64,000 nt of DNA from Marisalimonas sp016777705 (lineage in GTDB: Bacteria; Pseudomonadota; Alphaproteobacteria; Puniceispirillales; Marisalimonadaceae). This document shows, piece by piece, positions 28,365 through 36,983 of the stretch. A program made the translations under genes and the position numbers. The notes under the pieces are model-generated. The model did no database searches and was not told the origin of the DNA. It saw only the letters and a list, made by a program, of their open reading frames with translations. The DNA lies in contig NZ_CP159808.1 in NCBI RefSeq assembly GCF_047717795.1, forward strand, positions 62,001-126,000, written 5' to 3'. The first letter of the stretch is position 1. Each line of letters starts with the position of its first letter.

Positions 28365-29318
28365 ATGAACTCTCTAGTATCAAACATGATGTCTATTGAC
28401 GATCATGTAGATAAGATTAATGAGGCTAAAAATAAAGTTCAAAATGGAATATTTGAAATGGCGGAGGCTATTACTGACGCTGTAAATCAGCTAGATGGCA
28501 GACAAGCAGAATTATCTGAAAAGCTTGGGATGTCGAAAGGTACTATTTCAAAATGGGTTTCAATTGGTTCAAATACACGTTTAGTAAAAATGAAAGATAA
28601 AGCTCCTTTATCATTTAATTCTCTTTATCAATTAAGCTCCTTGGATAATCAATATAATAAAATTTACGGACAAAAGGTAGCTGAAAAGAAATTTCTTGAG
28701 TTATTCGAGAATAAAAAAATAACTCCTTTATCTCAAAGAAATGACATAGATAAAATTATAAGATCCCAAAAACAAACAATAACAAACAAAACAAGAGATA
28801 ACAAAGAAAGCATAGTAACTCATCCTGAAGGTCAAGTGAAAACTCCAGTGAATTCAGAAATGAAATTACAAGTTTTGATTAAATCAAATCTTTTTTTTAA
28901 TACAATAATTGTTGTTCCATCTTTCAATCAATTAGAGAAATGGAAATATACAAGGAGCGACATTAATGAAGATTATCCCCTCAGAAACCTAGAAAATCCA
29001 GATAAAAATATTCTTCAGCAGTGTATTATTAAGGTGAAGGCTAGAGATATAGATGTGGCTATGTTGTGTCTTGATAATTGGGGGTATAATTATAGTAATA
29101 TTTTAATTCCAAATCAGAAAAAAAATGCTCTAGTAAGTATACATAATGAATATGTTGTCATTAGGGGTGAAAGAGGCAGGCCAAAAGATATTAATTCTGT
29201 TATTAAGTCAAATAACAGTGTTGACCTGATTAATTATGCGGAAAACATAGGGGCAGAACCTTTTTTGTTTGTAGGAGAAATCATAAAAGCAAAAAATTGG
29301 GTTTATTGTGTGGGTTAA
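28365..29318 (+). CDS. HTH protein with possible degenerate MT-A70-like C-terminal domain
   Basis: A 317-aa protein with no close assignment. Residues 46-66 (RQAELSEKLGMSKGTISKWVS) form a clear helix-turn-helix like those in ParB/KorB-type and phage regulators. A charged linker follows (about 115-165). The C-terminal part (about 170-275) has the order of landmarks seen in MT-A70 adenine methyltransferases: a hydrophobic strand ending VVPSF, EDYPLRNLEN, DNWGYNYSN and HNEYVVIRGERGRP. The DPPW catalytic motif is replaced by VPSF, so methylation is unlikely. This comparison is by eye. The ATG starts an open frame with no good alternative. Confidence 0.55.
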   Translation: MNSLVSNMMSIDDHVDKINEAKNKVQNGIFEMAEAITDAVNQLDGRQAELSEKLGMSKGTISKWVSIGSNTRLVKMKDKAPLSFNSLYQLSSLDNQYNKIYGQKVAEKKFLELFENKKITPLSQRNDIDKIIRSQKQTITNKTRDNKESIVTHPEGQVKTPVNSEMKLQVLIKSNLFFNTIIVVPSFNQLEKWKYTRSDINEDYPLRNLENPDKNILQQCIIKVKARDIDVAMLCLDNWGYNYSNILIPNQKKNALVSIHNEYVVIRGERGRPKDINSVIKSNNSVDLINYAENIGAEPFLFVGEIIKAKNWVYCVG

Positions 29319-29397
29319 TTTTTTAAGTTTCTCATGAGAAACAGTTTTGATAATTAATATTCCTTGTTACTTTTTTCATATATTATAATGTAATTAA

Positions 29398-30756
29398 ATG
29401 ACCATTACTAAAGTATTAGTACCATCAGGAGTTCTTGGCTTAGGGTTTGATATAGAAGCCTTAAGGCGTGGTATAAAACACAAACCTGATATAATAAGTA
29501 TTGATGGGGGTTCTACTGATAGTGGACCTGCGTCATTAGGCTCAGGCACATCTAAATATTCCCGTGCAGCTATCAAATCAGAGTGGAAAACACTTATGCA
29601 AGCAAGAAAGGAAGCAAATGTCCCCTTAATTATTGGCACTTGTGGTACTTGTGGTACTAACTCAATGGTAGACTGGATGGAAGAAATTACAATTGAGTTA
29701 GCCAAAGAGTTAGGTCAATCTCTAAAAATTGCTAAATTATATTGTGAACAAAACATAGAGTTTTTAAAAAGTAATTTTAAAATTAACAAAATTTTCCCAT
29801 TAGAACCTGCACCAAGTTTAAACGTTCACCTATTAGATGATTTATCTCATGTCGTTGCTCTTGCAGGGGCCGAGCAAGTTATAGAAGCGATTAATACAGG
29901 TGCTGACATAATATTAGGAGGAAGAACAACGGACACAGCAATAATATCTGCTTTACCGTTAATGAATGGTGTTGATCCGGGTTCTGCTTGGCATGGAGCT
30001 AAAATAGCAGAATGTGGTGCATTATGTTCAAGCAACCCAACTTCTGGTGTAGTATTAGTAGAATTTGATAAAACTTGTTTTAATGTTGAGGCAATGTCAG
30101 ATAGTGCAATTTGTTCTCCTGAAACTGTTTCTGCTCATATGTTGTATGAAAATGCCGATCCTTATATTTTGTACGAACCAGGTGGATATATGGACGTAAC
30201 AAATGCGTGTTATCAATCTATTAATTCAAGAAAAGTTCGAGTAGAAGGTAGTTTGTGGGTTTCATCTAAAAAATATACAGTAAAATTAGAAGGAGCCAGA
30301 GTATCAGGATATCAAACCTCTCTGTTAGTATTGTTAAGAGATAATGATTACGTTAAAAATGCAATAAAATGGACTGAAAAACTTTCAATTTTTTTAAGTA
30401 AAGAAATTAAGCAAAGAATGAATTTAGATACCCATGAATATTCATTAAATTTTAGGCATATAGGTTTAAATGCCGTTCTTGGTGACTTAGAAAAAAATAT
30501 TGGAAACCCAAGAGAAGTTGGTGTTTTGTGTATCATCACTTCAAAAAATCCTAATGTATGTACAGAAATAGCAAAATTAATTAACCCGTTTCTGTTACAC
30601 TTTCCGTTAACAGTTGATGAGGAATTGCCAACTTTTGCTTTTCCATACTCACCAGTCCATTCAGATAGAGGTTGTGTTTATGAATTTGCTTTACATCATG
30701 TCTTAGAGTTAAATGACCCAATGGATGCATTCCAAATTAAAACCTTAGAGGTTTAA
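29398..30756 (+). CDS. AtuA-like (DUF1446) acyclic terpene utilisation family protein
   Basis: A 452-aa member of the DUF1446/AtuA family. AtuA is required for citronellol/geraniol growth in Pseudomonas, but its reaction is unproven. Visible landmarks are GLGFDIEAL, the DIISIDGGSTDSGPASLG loop (about residues 31-48), LIIGTCGTCGTN, GADIILGGRTTDTA (about 168-181) and the Glu-Pro-Gly-Gly (EPGGYMDV) segment. It starts at ATG 29398 and is followed without a gap by the DUF4387 gene, its usual partner, which strengthens the identification. Confidence 0.82.
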   Translation: MTITKVLVPSGVLGLGFDIEALRRGIKHKPDIISIDGGSTDSGPASLGSGTSKYSRAAIKSEWKTLMQARKEANVPLIIGTCGTCGTNSMVDWMEEITIELAKELGQSLKIAKLYCEQNIEFLKSNFKINKIFPLEPAPSLNVHLLDDLSHVVALAGAEQVIEAINTGADIILGGRTTDTAIISALPLMNGVDPGSAWHGAKIAECGALCSSNPTSGVVLVEFDKTCFNVEAMSDSAICSPETVSAHMLYENADPYILYEPGGYMDVTNACYQSINSRKVRVEGSLWVSSKKYTVKLEGARVSGYQTSLLVLLRDNDYVKNAIKWTEKLSIFLSKEIKQRMNLDTHEYSLNFRHIGLNAVLGDLEKNIGNPREVGVLCIITSKNPNVCTEIAKLINPFLLHFPLTVDEELPTFAFPYSPVHSDRGCVYEFALHHVLELNDPMDAFQIKTLEV

Positions 30757-31056
30757 ATGTATTTACTTGGAGATAAAGTTAAAAAAATAAGATCAAAAAA
30801 TGCAGGTCCTTTCTGGATAACAATTGATATTTTTTGTGGATCAAAGCAAGCTTTCAAAGAAGTTCGACATAGCTTAGATAACATTCAGATATCACAATTA
30901 TTTGAAATACCAGGGCAAACTTTAAAGAGATTTGAAATTGAAAGTTTAAATGTAATTAAGTTTTCATTTCCTAGAAAAGTCATTCAAGGTCATATTCATG
31001 ATAGAGATATGCATGGAGCCCAATTAGCTGTGCTACTATCCGAATTACGTCTATAA
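30757..31056 (+). CDS. DUF4387 family protein
   Basis: A 99-aa protein of the DUF4387 family, found as a separate gene or a C-terminal fusion next to AtuA-type proteins. Family pieces are LGDKVKKIRSKNAGPFWITID, the IPGQTLKRFEIESLNVIKFSFPR segment, and the closing GQ/HDRDMHGAQLAVLL. It begins directly after the AtuA stop (no spacer), so they are made together, likely as a complex. The 3' end overlaps the convergent hydrolase gene by six bases. Confidence 0.82.
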   Translation: MYLLGDKVKKIRSKNAGPFWITIDIFCGSKQAFKEVRHSLDNIQISQLFEIPGQTLKRFEIESLNVIKFSFPRKVIQGHIHDRDMHGAQLAVLLSELRL

Positions 31057-31848
31057 TTCATAAATCCACTCTGACATTATATCATTAACAATTTCAGGTT
31101 TTTCTATCGTAATATAATGACCAGTTCTCTCAAATAATTCTATTCGGATTTTGAAATTATATGATTTGATAAAGTCAATGTAAGAGACTTGATCTTTTTT
31201 GAGGATTGGAGATCGTTCCATTTTCTTATCTAATTTTGTACTATGCAGAATTAAAATAGGTAATCTTAAGTTACTTAGATTTTTTTCAACGCAATGACTG
31301 TCATACCAGATGGCATTTCTCCTAAGTGGAAGTGAAAAATTTTCTGGTATATTAATAGCTCGTTCAATCACTCTACTTTTGTGTTTATCAAAATTTTTAG
31401 AAAAAAACATAGAGGAAAACATATTTTTTAAAACAGATGAATAAGTATCTTGACGTATCGACCTTTCAAATGTTTCAAGTGTTTTAAAATATGTTTCATA
31501 ATTAGAAAATCTACTACCGTCTACCAAAACTAATCCAAAGCAGTTTTTGATTTTATTCGCTACATCAATTGCTAATCTTGTACCCATGCTGTGACCGGCA
31601 ATTATTATTTTATTATATTTTTTCTTATTAAGAATATTTACACAATCATTGGAAAGCTGCTCTATGCTCATTGGCCTGTTGTTATAGTTTAGTCCATCAT
31701 GACCTCGAAGCATTGGAGCAATTACTGTAAATTGATTAGAAAAAAAATTAATTTGATCAATCCAGTCCTCAGGTCCACTGCAAAATCCATGAATTAGGAA
31801 TAGGCAATCGGAGGAGTTGCCTTTTTCAATATATTTTATTTCATCCAT
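31051..31848 (-). CDS. Alpha/beta hydrolase
   Basis: A 265-aa hydrolase of the alpha/beta fold. The oxyanion loop LIHGFCSGPEDW is at about residues 17-28, the nucleophile elbow GHSMGT is near residue 86-91, and a C-terminal His lies in RTGHYITIE (about 243-251). An aspartate candidate is in LPILILHSTKLDKK. The substrate is not predictable. It is unlinked to the AtuA pair apart from a tail-to-tail overlap of six bases. Confidence 0.78.
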   Translation of the reverse strand: MDEIKYIEKGNSSDCLFLIHGFCSGPEDWIDQINFFSNQFTVIAPMLRGHDGLNYNNRPMSIEQLSNDCVNILNKKKYNKIIIAGHSMGTRLAIDVANKIKNCFGLVLVDGSRFSNYETYFKTLETFERSIRQDTYSSVLKNMFSSMFFSKNFDKHKSRVIERAINIPENFSLPLRRNAIWYDSHCVEKNLSNLRLPILILHSTKLDKKMERSPILKKDQVSYIDFIKSYNFKIRIELFERTGHYITIEKPEIVNDIMSEWIYEL

Positions 31849-31977
31849 ATGACTTACCTCATCTTTAAATGGAAATACTAACTCTTTCTAAAAAAGAAAT
31901 ATATTAAAGTTTTAAACAAGGTTTAAATTTACAAAACTAAACATTATATATTGAATATAATAAAACAGAGGTAAAAA

Positions 31978-32412
31978 ATGTCACTTAAACAAATTCTATC
32001 AATATCCACAATTCTAACTATTTCCTTTTTATCAAATTTTGCGGTCGCACAAAATCATACTATTGATATGTTAAACAAACTTGGTAAAGAAAGGATGGTT
32101 TATTCTAAGAAAGTCATTTCAATTAATCTTAATGATGAAATCTCATGGAAGTCAGTTGACAAGGGTCATAATGTTGAATTTATTGGTATGCCTGATGGCG
32201 TTACAAAATATAAATCTAAAATAAGTAAAGATGCAAATTATACATTCAAAAAACCTGGTGTTTATCTTTATCAATGTACTCCTCATAAGGCTATGGGAAT
32301 GATAGGTATTGTAGTAGTAGAAAATGATAAAAGTAATTTAGATAAAATTAAAAAAATTAAGGTTTATGGAAAATCAAAGAAACTACTAAAATCCTTAATA
32401 AAAAACTTATAA
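31978..32412 (+). CDS. Pseudoazurin-type blue copper protein
   Basis: A 144-aa periplasmic electron carrier of the pseudoazurin/plastocyanin fold. Residues 1-24 are a signal peptide ending AVA. The type 1 copper ligands are visible as His64 (KGHNVEF) and Cys100, His103 and Met108 in YQCTPHKAMGM. The C-terminal Lys-rich stretch is longer than average. Pseudoazurins commonly donate electrons to nitrite or nitrous oxide reductases or to cytochrome oxidases; no such enzyme is in this window, so its partner is unknown. A GAGG sequence precedes the ATG. Confidence 0.88.
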   Translation: MSLKQILSISTILTISFLSNFAVAQNHTIDMLNKLGKERMVYSKKVISINLNDEISWKSVDKGHNVEFIGMPDGVTKYKSKISKDANYTFKKPGVYLYQCTPHKAMGMIGIVVVENDKSNLDKIKKIKVYGKSKKLLKSLIKNL

Positions 32413-32484
32413 TTATATCAACATTCAGTTATAATGTGTTTTAATTAAACAACTAAACTTTATACATTTTAGAGGAGAAAATTA

Positions 32485-32907
32485 ATGACCAATTGTTTTC
32501 ATTTAGCCATACCCGCTGGAAACATTAAAACAGCATTAGGATTTTATTGCGACATTTTAGGCTGTGAAACTGGAAACCAGGAAGAAGGTCGATGGATAGA
32601 TATTAACTTTTGGGGTAATGAACTCACTCTTCATGAAACTAAAACTAAGCAAGTAAGAGAGCGTCATGATGTTGATATGGGTGATGTTTGTGTTCCTCAT
32701 TTTGGCGTTCACCTTGAAGCTAAAGATTTTGCTGAAGTTAAAAAAAGAATTGAGGCCAGTGAAATCGACTATTTTGACAACCCCTACAGAAGGTTTGTTG
32801 GTTCAAAATTTGAACAAGAGACTTTTTTTGTAGAAGATCCAAATGGTAATGTTTTGGAGATAAAAACTATGTCAAATCCTGAAATCTTATTCGAAGTTGC
32901 TTCTTAA
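32485..32907 (+). CDS. VOC family protein (glyoxalase/dioxygenase superfamily)
   Basis: A 140-aa protein with the VOC fold. It opens with CFHLAIPAGNIKTALGFYCDILG, has a second half with PHFGVHL and closes with FFVEDPNGNVLEIK. Candidate metal ligands are His6 (CFHLA), His in PHFGVHL and Glu in NVLEIK, the usual set of ring-cleaving dioxygenases and glyoxalases. A ribosome site AGAGGAG lies about 7 nt before the ATG. No pathway context points to a substrate. Confidence 0.8.
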   Translation: MTNCFHLAIPAGNIKTALGFYCDILGCETGNQEEGRWIDINFWGNELTLHETKTKQVRERHDVDMGDVCVPHFGVHLEAKDFAEVKKRIEASEIDYFDNPYRRFVGSKFEQETFFVEDPNGNVLEIKTMSNPEILFEVAS

Positions 32908-32911
32908 ACTT

Positions 32912-33574
32912 TTAAACCAAAATAAAATCATTGCTTTCGTTGTCATAGGACATTAATTCTCCCTTTCCTATGTTATGCCATAGTCCGTGGATACTAAGTG
33001 AACCATCCGAAATTCCTTTTTGAATAAATGGAAAAGTTGTTAAATTTTTAACTGAGGTTAATACAGCCTCCTTTTCCAGTTTATTTATTATATCCTCATC
33101 AGGAAGTTCTTTTGATACTTCATTAAAACTTGTTCTAAGAATTTCTAGCCAAGATGCAACAAAGTTACTATCTTCTTTTAAACTTGGATTTTTCCCAGAA
33201 AAGTAATCATAACTCGCCTTAACTCCGCCACATGTAGAATGTCCTAGAATTATAATATGAGGAATTTTCAGGCTTTTAACGGCGTATTCAATGGCAGCAG
33301 AAGTGCCATGATAATCTTCATCTTTTTTAAAAGGAGGGACAAGGTTTGCAATGTTTCTATGAATAAAGAATTCTCCTGCGTCTGATCCAAAAATAGATGT
33401 AACGTGAACTCTACTATCACAACAAGAAATTATCATGGCTCTGGGATGCTGACCGTCTTCAGCTAATTTATGATACCAGCTTTTGCTATTTGCAAAAGTA
33501 GTTGCTTTCCAGCCATAATAACGTTGAACTAGATAATCTGGCAAAGGTTTTAAAATAGGTAAGTTCAGCTTCAT
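32912..33574 (-). CDS. Beta-type carbonic anhydrase
   Basis: A 220-aa beta-carbonic anhydrase, interconverting CO2 and bicarbonate in the cytoplasm. Zinc-binding Cys52 and the Asp53/Arg55 dyad lie in SCCDSRV, and the second zinc pair is His112 and Cys115 in GHSTCGG. The length and these motifs are complete. A gamma-class homologue is also present in this window at 52936-53466. It is convergent with the VOC gene (4 nt between stops). Confidence 0.92.
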   Translation of the reverse strand: MKLNLPILKPLPDYLVQRYYGWKATTFANSKSWYHKLAEDGQHPRAMIISCCDSRVHVTSIFGSDAGEFFIHRNIANLVPPFKKDEDYHGTSAAIEYAVKSLKIPHIIILGHSTCGGVKASYDYFSGKNPSLKEDSNFVASWLEILRTSFNEVSKELPDEDIINKLEKEAVLTSVKNLTTFPFIQKGISDGSLSIHGLWHNIGKGELMSYDNESNDFILV

Positions 33575-33666
33575 CTCCGATTTTTATTTTAAAAACGTGG
33601 CATTAATATATGTATACTATAATACTAATCTTAATAGGAACTTAAAAAGAAAAAATAAATAGATTA

Positions 33667-34446
33667 ATGAATATGATTAAAAATATTATTAGATATCCTA
33701 TAAAAGGTCTATCAGGAGAGTATCTTGATAAAATACTATTAGAGGTAAATCAAACAATCCCAGGAGATAGAGAGTATGCTTTTGCAAGATTTAATACAAA
33801 ATTTGACCAAAATAATCCTGTTTATTTAAGAAAGACAAATTTTTTAGCATTGGTGAAAGAAGAAAAATTAGCCAAACTCACTACAATATTTAATCTTAAA
33901 TCTAAGCAATTTATAATCAAGATTGACAATAATATTGTAGTAGATGAGAAACTCACCAATAAAAACAACATAAATAAAGTTGAAATTTTTTTTCAAGATT
34001 ATTTAGGCATGTCAAAAGAAGAAAAGCCAAGGCTTGTGAAAGGCATTAAAGCTAATAAGACTAATCCAACACACTCATTTTCAGACATCCCTGATAAAGC
34101 TATATCTATAATTAATTTAAATACAGTGTTGGAGTTACAGTACAAATTAGGCAAGCAAATTTCAGCTTCCAGATTTAGAGCTAATATTTTAGTTGATGGT
34201 GTAAATGCATGGGAAGAATTTAACTGGATAGGAAAAAAGATCTATGTTGGAGATGCTATCTTAGAAGTTTTTAAAAGGACACAAAGATGTGCTGCAACTA
34301 ATGTAAACCCAGATAATGGACAAAGAGATATAAATATTCCAAATCAAATTAAGTCATATTACGGACATGTAGATTTAGGCATATATGCCAAAGTAACTAA
34401 AGGTGGGTTAATTTCTATTTTAAACAAATTATATATTAGTGACTAA
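33667..34446 (+). CDS. MOSC domain protein
   Basis: A 259-aa MOSC protein (molybdenum cofactor sulfurase C-terminal type). The MOSC N-terminal barrel appears at about residues 5-50 (IIRYPIKGLSGE, PGDREYAFARF). The C-terminal MOSC domain includes ISASRFRANILVDG and the conserved Cys in RTQRCAATNVNP. Relatives pair with ferredoxin domains or reduce N-hydroxylated or sulphoxide compounds with a molybdenum cofactor. No other molybdenum genes are nearby. Confidence 0.82.
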   Translation: MNMIKNIIRYPIKGLSGEYLDKILLEVNQTIPGDREYAFARFNTKFDQNNPVYLRKTNFLALVKEEKLAKLTTIFNLKSKQFIIKIDNNIVVDEKLTNKNNINKVEIFFQDYLGMSKEEKPRLVKGIKANKTNPTHSFSDIPDKAISIINLNTVLELQYKLGKQISASRFRANILVDGVNAWEEFNWIGKKIYVGDAILEVFKRTQRCAATNVNPDNGQRDINIPNQIKSYYGHVDLGIYAKVTKGGLISILNKLYISD

Positions 34447-34515
34447 AGCAGTTTAACAAATTAATTAAGGAATTTTATTGAAAGATTTTGTAAAAAAAAA
34501 AATAGTTTTAAAAAT

Positions 34516-34728
34516 ATGGGTTTTATAAAATTCTGGTTAATTTCCTCTCTTTTTTTTATGACTTTTCCCTTATCTTTAATTTTTTGTTTTCTTTATTTAG
34601 GCACAACAAAAACAAAACAATTCCTAATAGTTTTAGCAAATGATTTTTTGCAAACTCTTTTAATATTATTTATAACCTTATCAATAATGATTTATTTTAT
34701 TTTTGATTATATAAGTAATTTTTTTTAA
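34516..34728 (+). CDS. Possible small membrane protein, unknown function
   Basis: A 70-aa frame with two clear hydrophobic stretches (about residues 3-28 and 41-63) joined by a short basic loop (TTKTKQ), so it would span the inner membrane twice. No family is recognised and no clear ribosome site precedes the ATG. It follows the MOSC gene by 70 bp. AT-rich sequence can give chance hydrophobic frames, so this is uncertain. Confidence 0.35.
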   Translation: MGFIKFWLISSLFFMTFPLSLIFCFLYLGTTKTKQFLIVLANDFLQTLLILFITLSIMIYFIFDYISNFF

Positions 34729-34956
34729 TCATTTACTTTGGCAACTTAGATTTTGGATTGATAGCCAAAACTAATGTCATTAAACATAATAAAAATTTTG
34801 GTTTGGGATATTCCTGAAAATTTATATTAACCAATAAAGCAAGATGTAATTTAACTTTAACATGGGAAAAATAAAAGAAACGCAAAAGTTTTACTTAAAT
34901 TTCTTTCCTCAGATTTAATTAGAAAAAAAAATTAAAGAGTTTGGTTGTCGGGTTAA

Positions 34957-35562
34957 TTAATCTTTACTGAGTTTAACTATTTTTTGAATTATAGAATTTT
35001 CACTCTCACCCCAAGAGATAGTTCCTTTATAATTACCCTTTTTGTCGAGCATAAAAACAGTTGCGGTATGGTTAAAAGTATAATCGTCTTTTGAAGATGA
35101 GATCTTTTCGAAAAACACGCCCCAATTATCTGCTAGTTTTTTTATATCCATAATTTTACCAGTTATTCCAATAACATTTTCATTAAAATTACTTATGTAA
35201 TCTTTTAAGTATTCTTGAGTATCGCGTTGAGGGTCTAAGGTAATGAAAATTATATTAGTAGTTATTATTTTTGATTTTAAACTTTCAGTAACTTCTGACA
35301 GTTGACTTAATGTTGTTGGGCAAATTTCTGGGCAATGAGTAAATCCAAAAAAAATTAATGACGGTTGATTTTCTAAAGTTTTAGCAACAAACCTACTGCC
35401 TGTGTGATCAACTAAATTTATATTGTTTATTATCTGTGAAATATTTTTAGGAGTATTCTGTCGCGACAAATATTCAGCAAAAAAGAAAGTAGAGGTTAAA
35501 ATGACAATAAATGACATTATAATCGTTGCAAGAAGAATGTTTTTTTTCAATTTCCAGGTCAT
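34957..35562 (-). CDS. SCO1/SenC-type copper chaperone
   Basis: A 201-aa thioredoxin-fold protein that delivers copper to the CuA site of cytochrome c oxidase or acts as a thiol reductase. A single N-terminal membrane anchor (about residues 8-30) is followed by the SCO domain. The copper ligands are Cys77 and Cys81 in FTHCPEICPTTL and His165 in FNHTATVFM. All three are present, so it should bind copper. It is not next to oxidase genes here. Confidence 0.88.
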   Translation of the reverse strand: MTWKLKKNILLATIIMSFIVILTSTFFFAEYLSRQNTPKNISQIINNINLVDHTGSRFVAKTLENQPSLIFFGFTHCPEICPTTLSQLSEVTESLKSKIITTNIIFITLDPQRDTQEYLKDYISNFNENVIGITGKIMDIKKLADNWGVFFEKISSSKDDYTFNHTATVFMLDKKGNYKGTISWGESENSIIQKIVKLSKD

Positions 35563-35618
35563 GATAATTTAACCAAAATGTTAATGTGCCTCATTTGTAT
35601 GAGATAAAATAGAAATTG

Positions 35619-35756
35619 TCATTGAATAAATGTTAAACAATAAGATAAAAAGTCATTTGCTAAATTACTATTCCTTGCCATAAAAGGAAGGAGCCAGACA
35701 ACGATTATGGCAGCTAAAATCCAGAAAATAAAAAGTAAGATAGTTGTTTTTTTCAT
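35619..35756 (-). CDS. Possible 45-aa single-span membrane peptide upstream of the SCO1 gene
   Basis: A short frame reading MKKTTILLFIFWILAAIIVV and then WLLPFMARN and a polar end: one transmembrane helix with a basic N-terminus, typical of a real inner-membrane microprotein. It lies 57 nt upstream of the SCO1 gene on the same strand. There is no clear Shine-Dalgarno sequence, and no family is recognised. Tiny proteins of this kind often accompany oxidase-assembly genes. Confidence 0.35.
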   Translation of the reverse strand: MKKTTILLFIFWILAAIIVVWLLPFMARNSNLANDFLSYCLTFIQ

Positions 35757-35854
35757 TATAAAATTTATTAAAATTATTTACAAAAATATGATAGATTATT
35801 TTTAATATAATTAAAAATAATTTACTGTTTAATAAGAATAATCAAGGGTCCTTA

Positions 35855-36214
35855 ATGAAACTATTTTATTTAACAATTATTTTCATAATTTATTCGCTTA
35901 ATTCTTACGCACAAGATTTCTCTTGTATTGATAAAAAACATGGTCGTTTATCTAAAATGACTTTAGAGAATGAATTAATTAAATATGAGGATGAAAAAGG
36001 TAATCCAGCAGAGTATAAAGTTATTGATAATTCTGAGAAAATGTTGATGGCTATAAGTAAAGGAACTGGAGAAAATGACCCTATTCTTAATTATATATTC
36101 ATCATAAAAAATCAATCACTAGCCTATAATGCTATTTTGAGATCAATCAAAGACAGTTATAACGAAATTTACACTAACAACATTGTTTTAAAGTGCATTG
36201 GTAAAGTAGATTAA
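35855..36214 (+). CDS. Small exported protein of unknown function
   Basis: A 119-aa protein. Residues 1-19 are a signal peptide (Lys, hydrophobic run, ending SYA). The mature part is polar, with two cysteines (CIDKKH near residue 24 and KCIG near the end) that may pair. No family is recognised. It lies upstream of the bactofilin gene by about 55 bp. Confidence 0.6.
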   Translation: MKLFYLTIIFIIYSLNSYAQDFSCIDKKHGRLSKMTLENELIKYEDEKGNPAEYKVIDNSEKMLMAISKGTGENDPILNYIFIIKNQSLAYNAILRSIKDSYNEIYTNNIVLKCIGKVD

Positions 36215-36268
36215 AAATTAAATTTATTGCTTTTCTTTTACAAAATTTGCATGATAAAAAAAAGTTAG

Positions 36269-36628
36269 TTGGAAAGTAACTTGAATAATTTGATAAAAAT
36301 TAAACAAGATTCTCATTTTAAAGGATCTTACACTGGTTTAGGTGACTTGGAGCTTAATGGAAGTTTTGAGGGCACACTAAAAGTGAAAAATCTTTATGAA
36401 AAAAAATCAAGCGTTTTTGTTGGTTTCCTGACTGCTGATAATATAGTGGTAGAAGGTGATGTAAACGCAGATATACAAACTGAAAATTTACACTTAAAAT
36501 CATCTGGTACTATAAATGGTGAGATTGTATATCGTGATATTATAATTGACTCTGGAGGGATTTTGAAATCAAGTATGGTCCAAAATGCTTCGAGTATAAA
36601 TAAATTTATAAAATCACAAAAAAGCTAA
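36269..36628 (+). CDS. Bactofilin (polymer-forming cytoskeletal protein)
   Basis: A protein of up to 119 aa with the right-handed beta-helix core of bactofilins: repeated short strands such as DSHFKGSYTGLGDLELNGSFEG, DNIVVEGDVNADIQ and SGTINGEIVYRDIII. Bactofilins polymerise without nucleotide and scaffold cell-shape or cell-wall enzymes at the membrane. The likely start is the TTG at 36269; a second TTG at 36281 is possible and neither has a strong ribosome site. No ATG precedes the fold. Confidence 0.8.
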   Translation: MESNLNNLIKIKQDSHFKGSYTGLGDLELNGSFEGTLKVKNLYEKKSSVFVGFLTADNIVVEGDVNADIQTENLHLKSSGTINGEIVYRDIIIDSGGILKSSMVQNASSINKFIKSQKS

Positions 36629-36635
36629 CATCCAT

Positions 36636-36983
36636 ATGATTAAAAAAAATAATGATAATGCGTTTATACAAGATTTCACAAAACTTAATATCGTTTTAGG
36701 AACAATTTTAGAAGCTTTTCAAAACGAGAAAGCTAAAAAGCCAGCATATATTTTAAAGATTGATTTTGGAAAAAAAATTGGAATTAAATCTACTTCTGCT
36801 CAAATAACTAATTACTCAGTAGATCAATTAATAGGAAGACAAATAGTAGGCATATGTAACCTTCCTTCAAAAAATATTGCTGGTTTTGTATCTGAAGTTT
36901 TAGTATTAGGTGCTGTGTTGGAAGAAGAAGTTCATCTGTTACGTACTGATGATAAGTTAGAAAACGGTACTTTAATTGGGTAA
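36636..36983 (+). CDS. CsaA-like tRNA-binding domain protein
   Basis: A 115-aa protein of the CsaA/Trbp111 type, with an OB-fold tRNA-binding domain. The family pattern is visible as LNIVLGTILEAF, AYILKIDFG, ITNYSVDQLIGRQIVGICNLPSKNIAGFVSEVLVLGA. CsaA has been described as a chaperone-like secretion protein; most relatives bind tRNA. Its stop overlaps the start of the next gene by 8 bases if that one starts at TTG 36976. Confidence 0.85.
   Translation: MIKKNNDNAFIQDFTKLNIVLGTILEAFQNEKAKKPAYILKIDFGKKIGIKSTSAQITNYSVDQLIGRQIVGICNLPSKNIAGFVSEVLVLGAVLEEEVHLLRTDDKLENGTLIG

Noticed and set aside
34478..34528. Frame extension of the small membrane ORF back to TTG 34478 across the A-run
   Set aside because: The frames differ by 2 nt and the upstream frame ends at 34526; joining them would require a frameshift with no supporting homology.
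35563..35854. Whole gap as an undetected promoter island
   Set aside because: No convincing promoter pair is seen by eye; only the 45-aa frame is noted.
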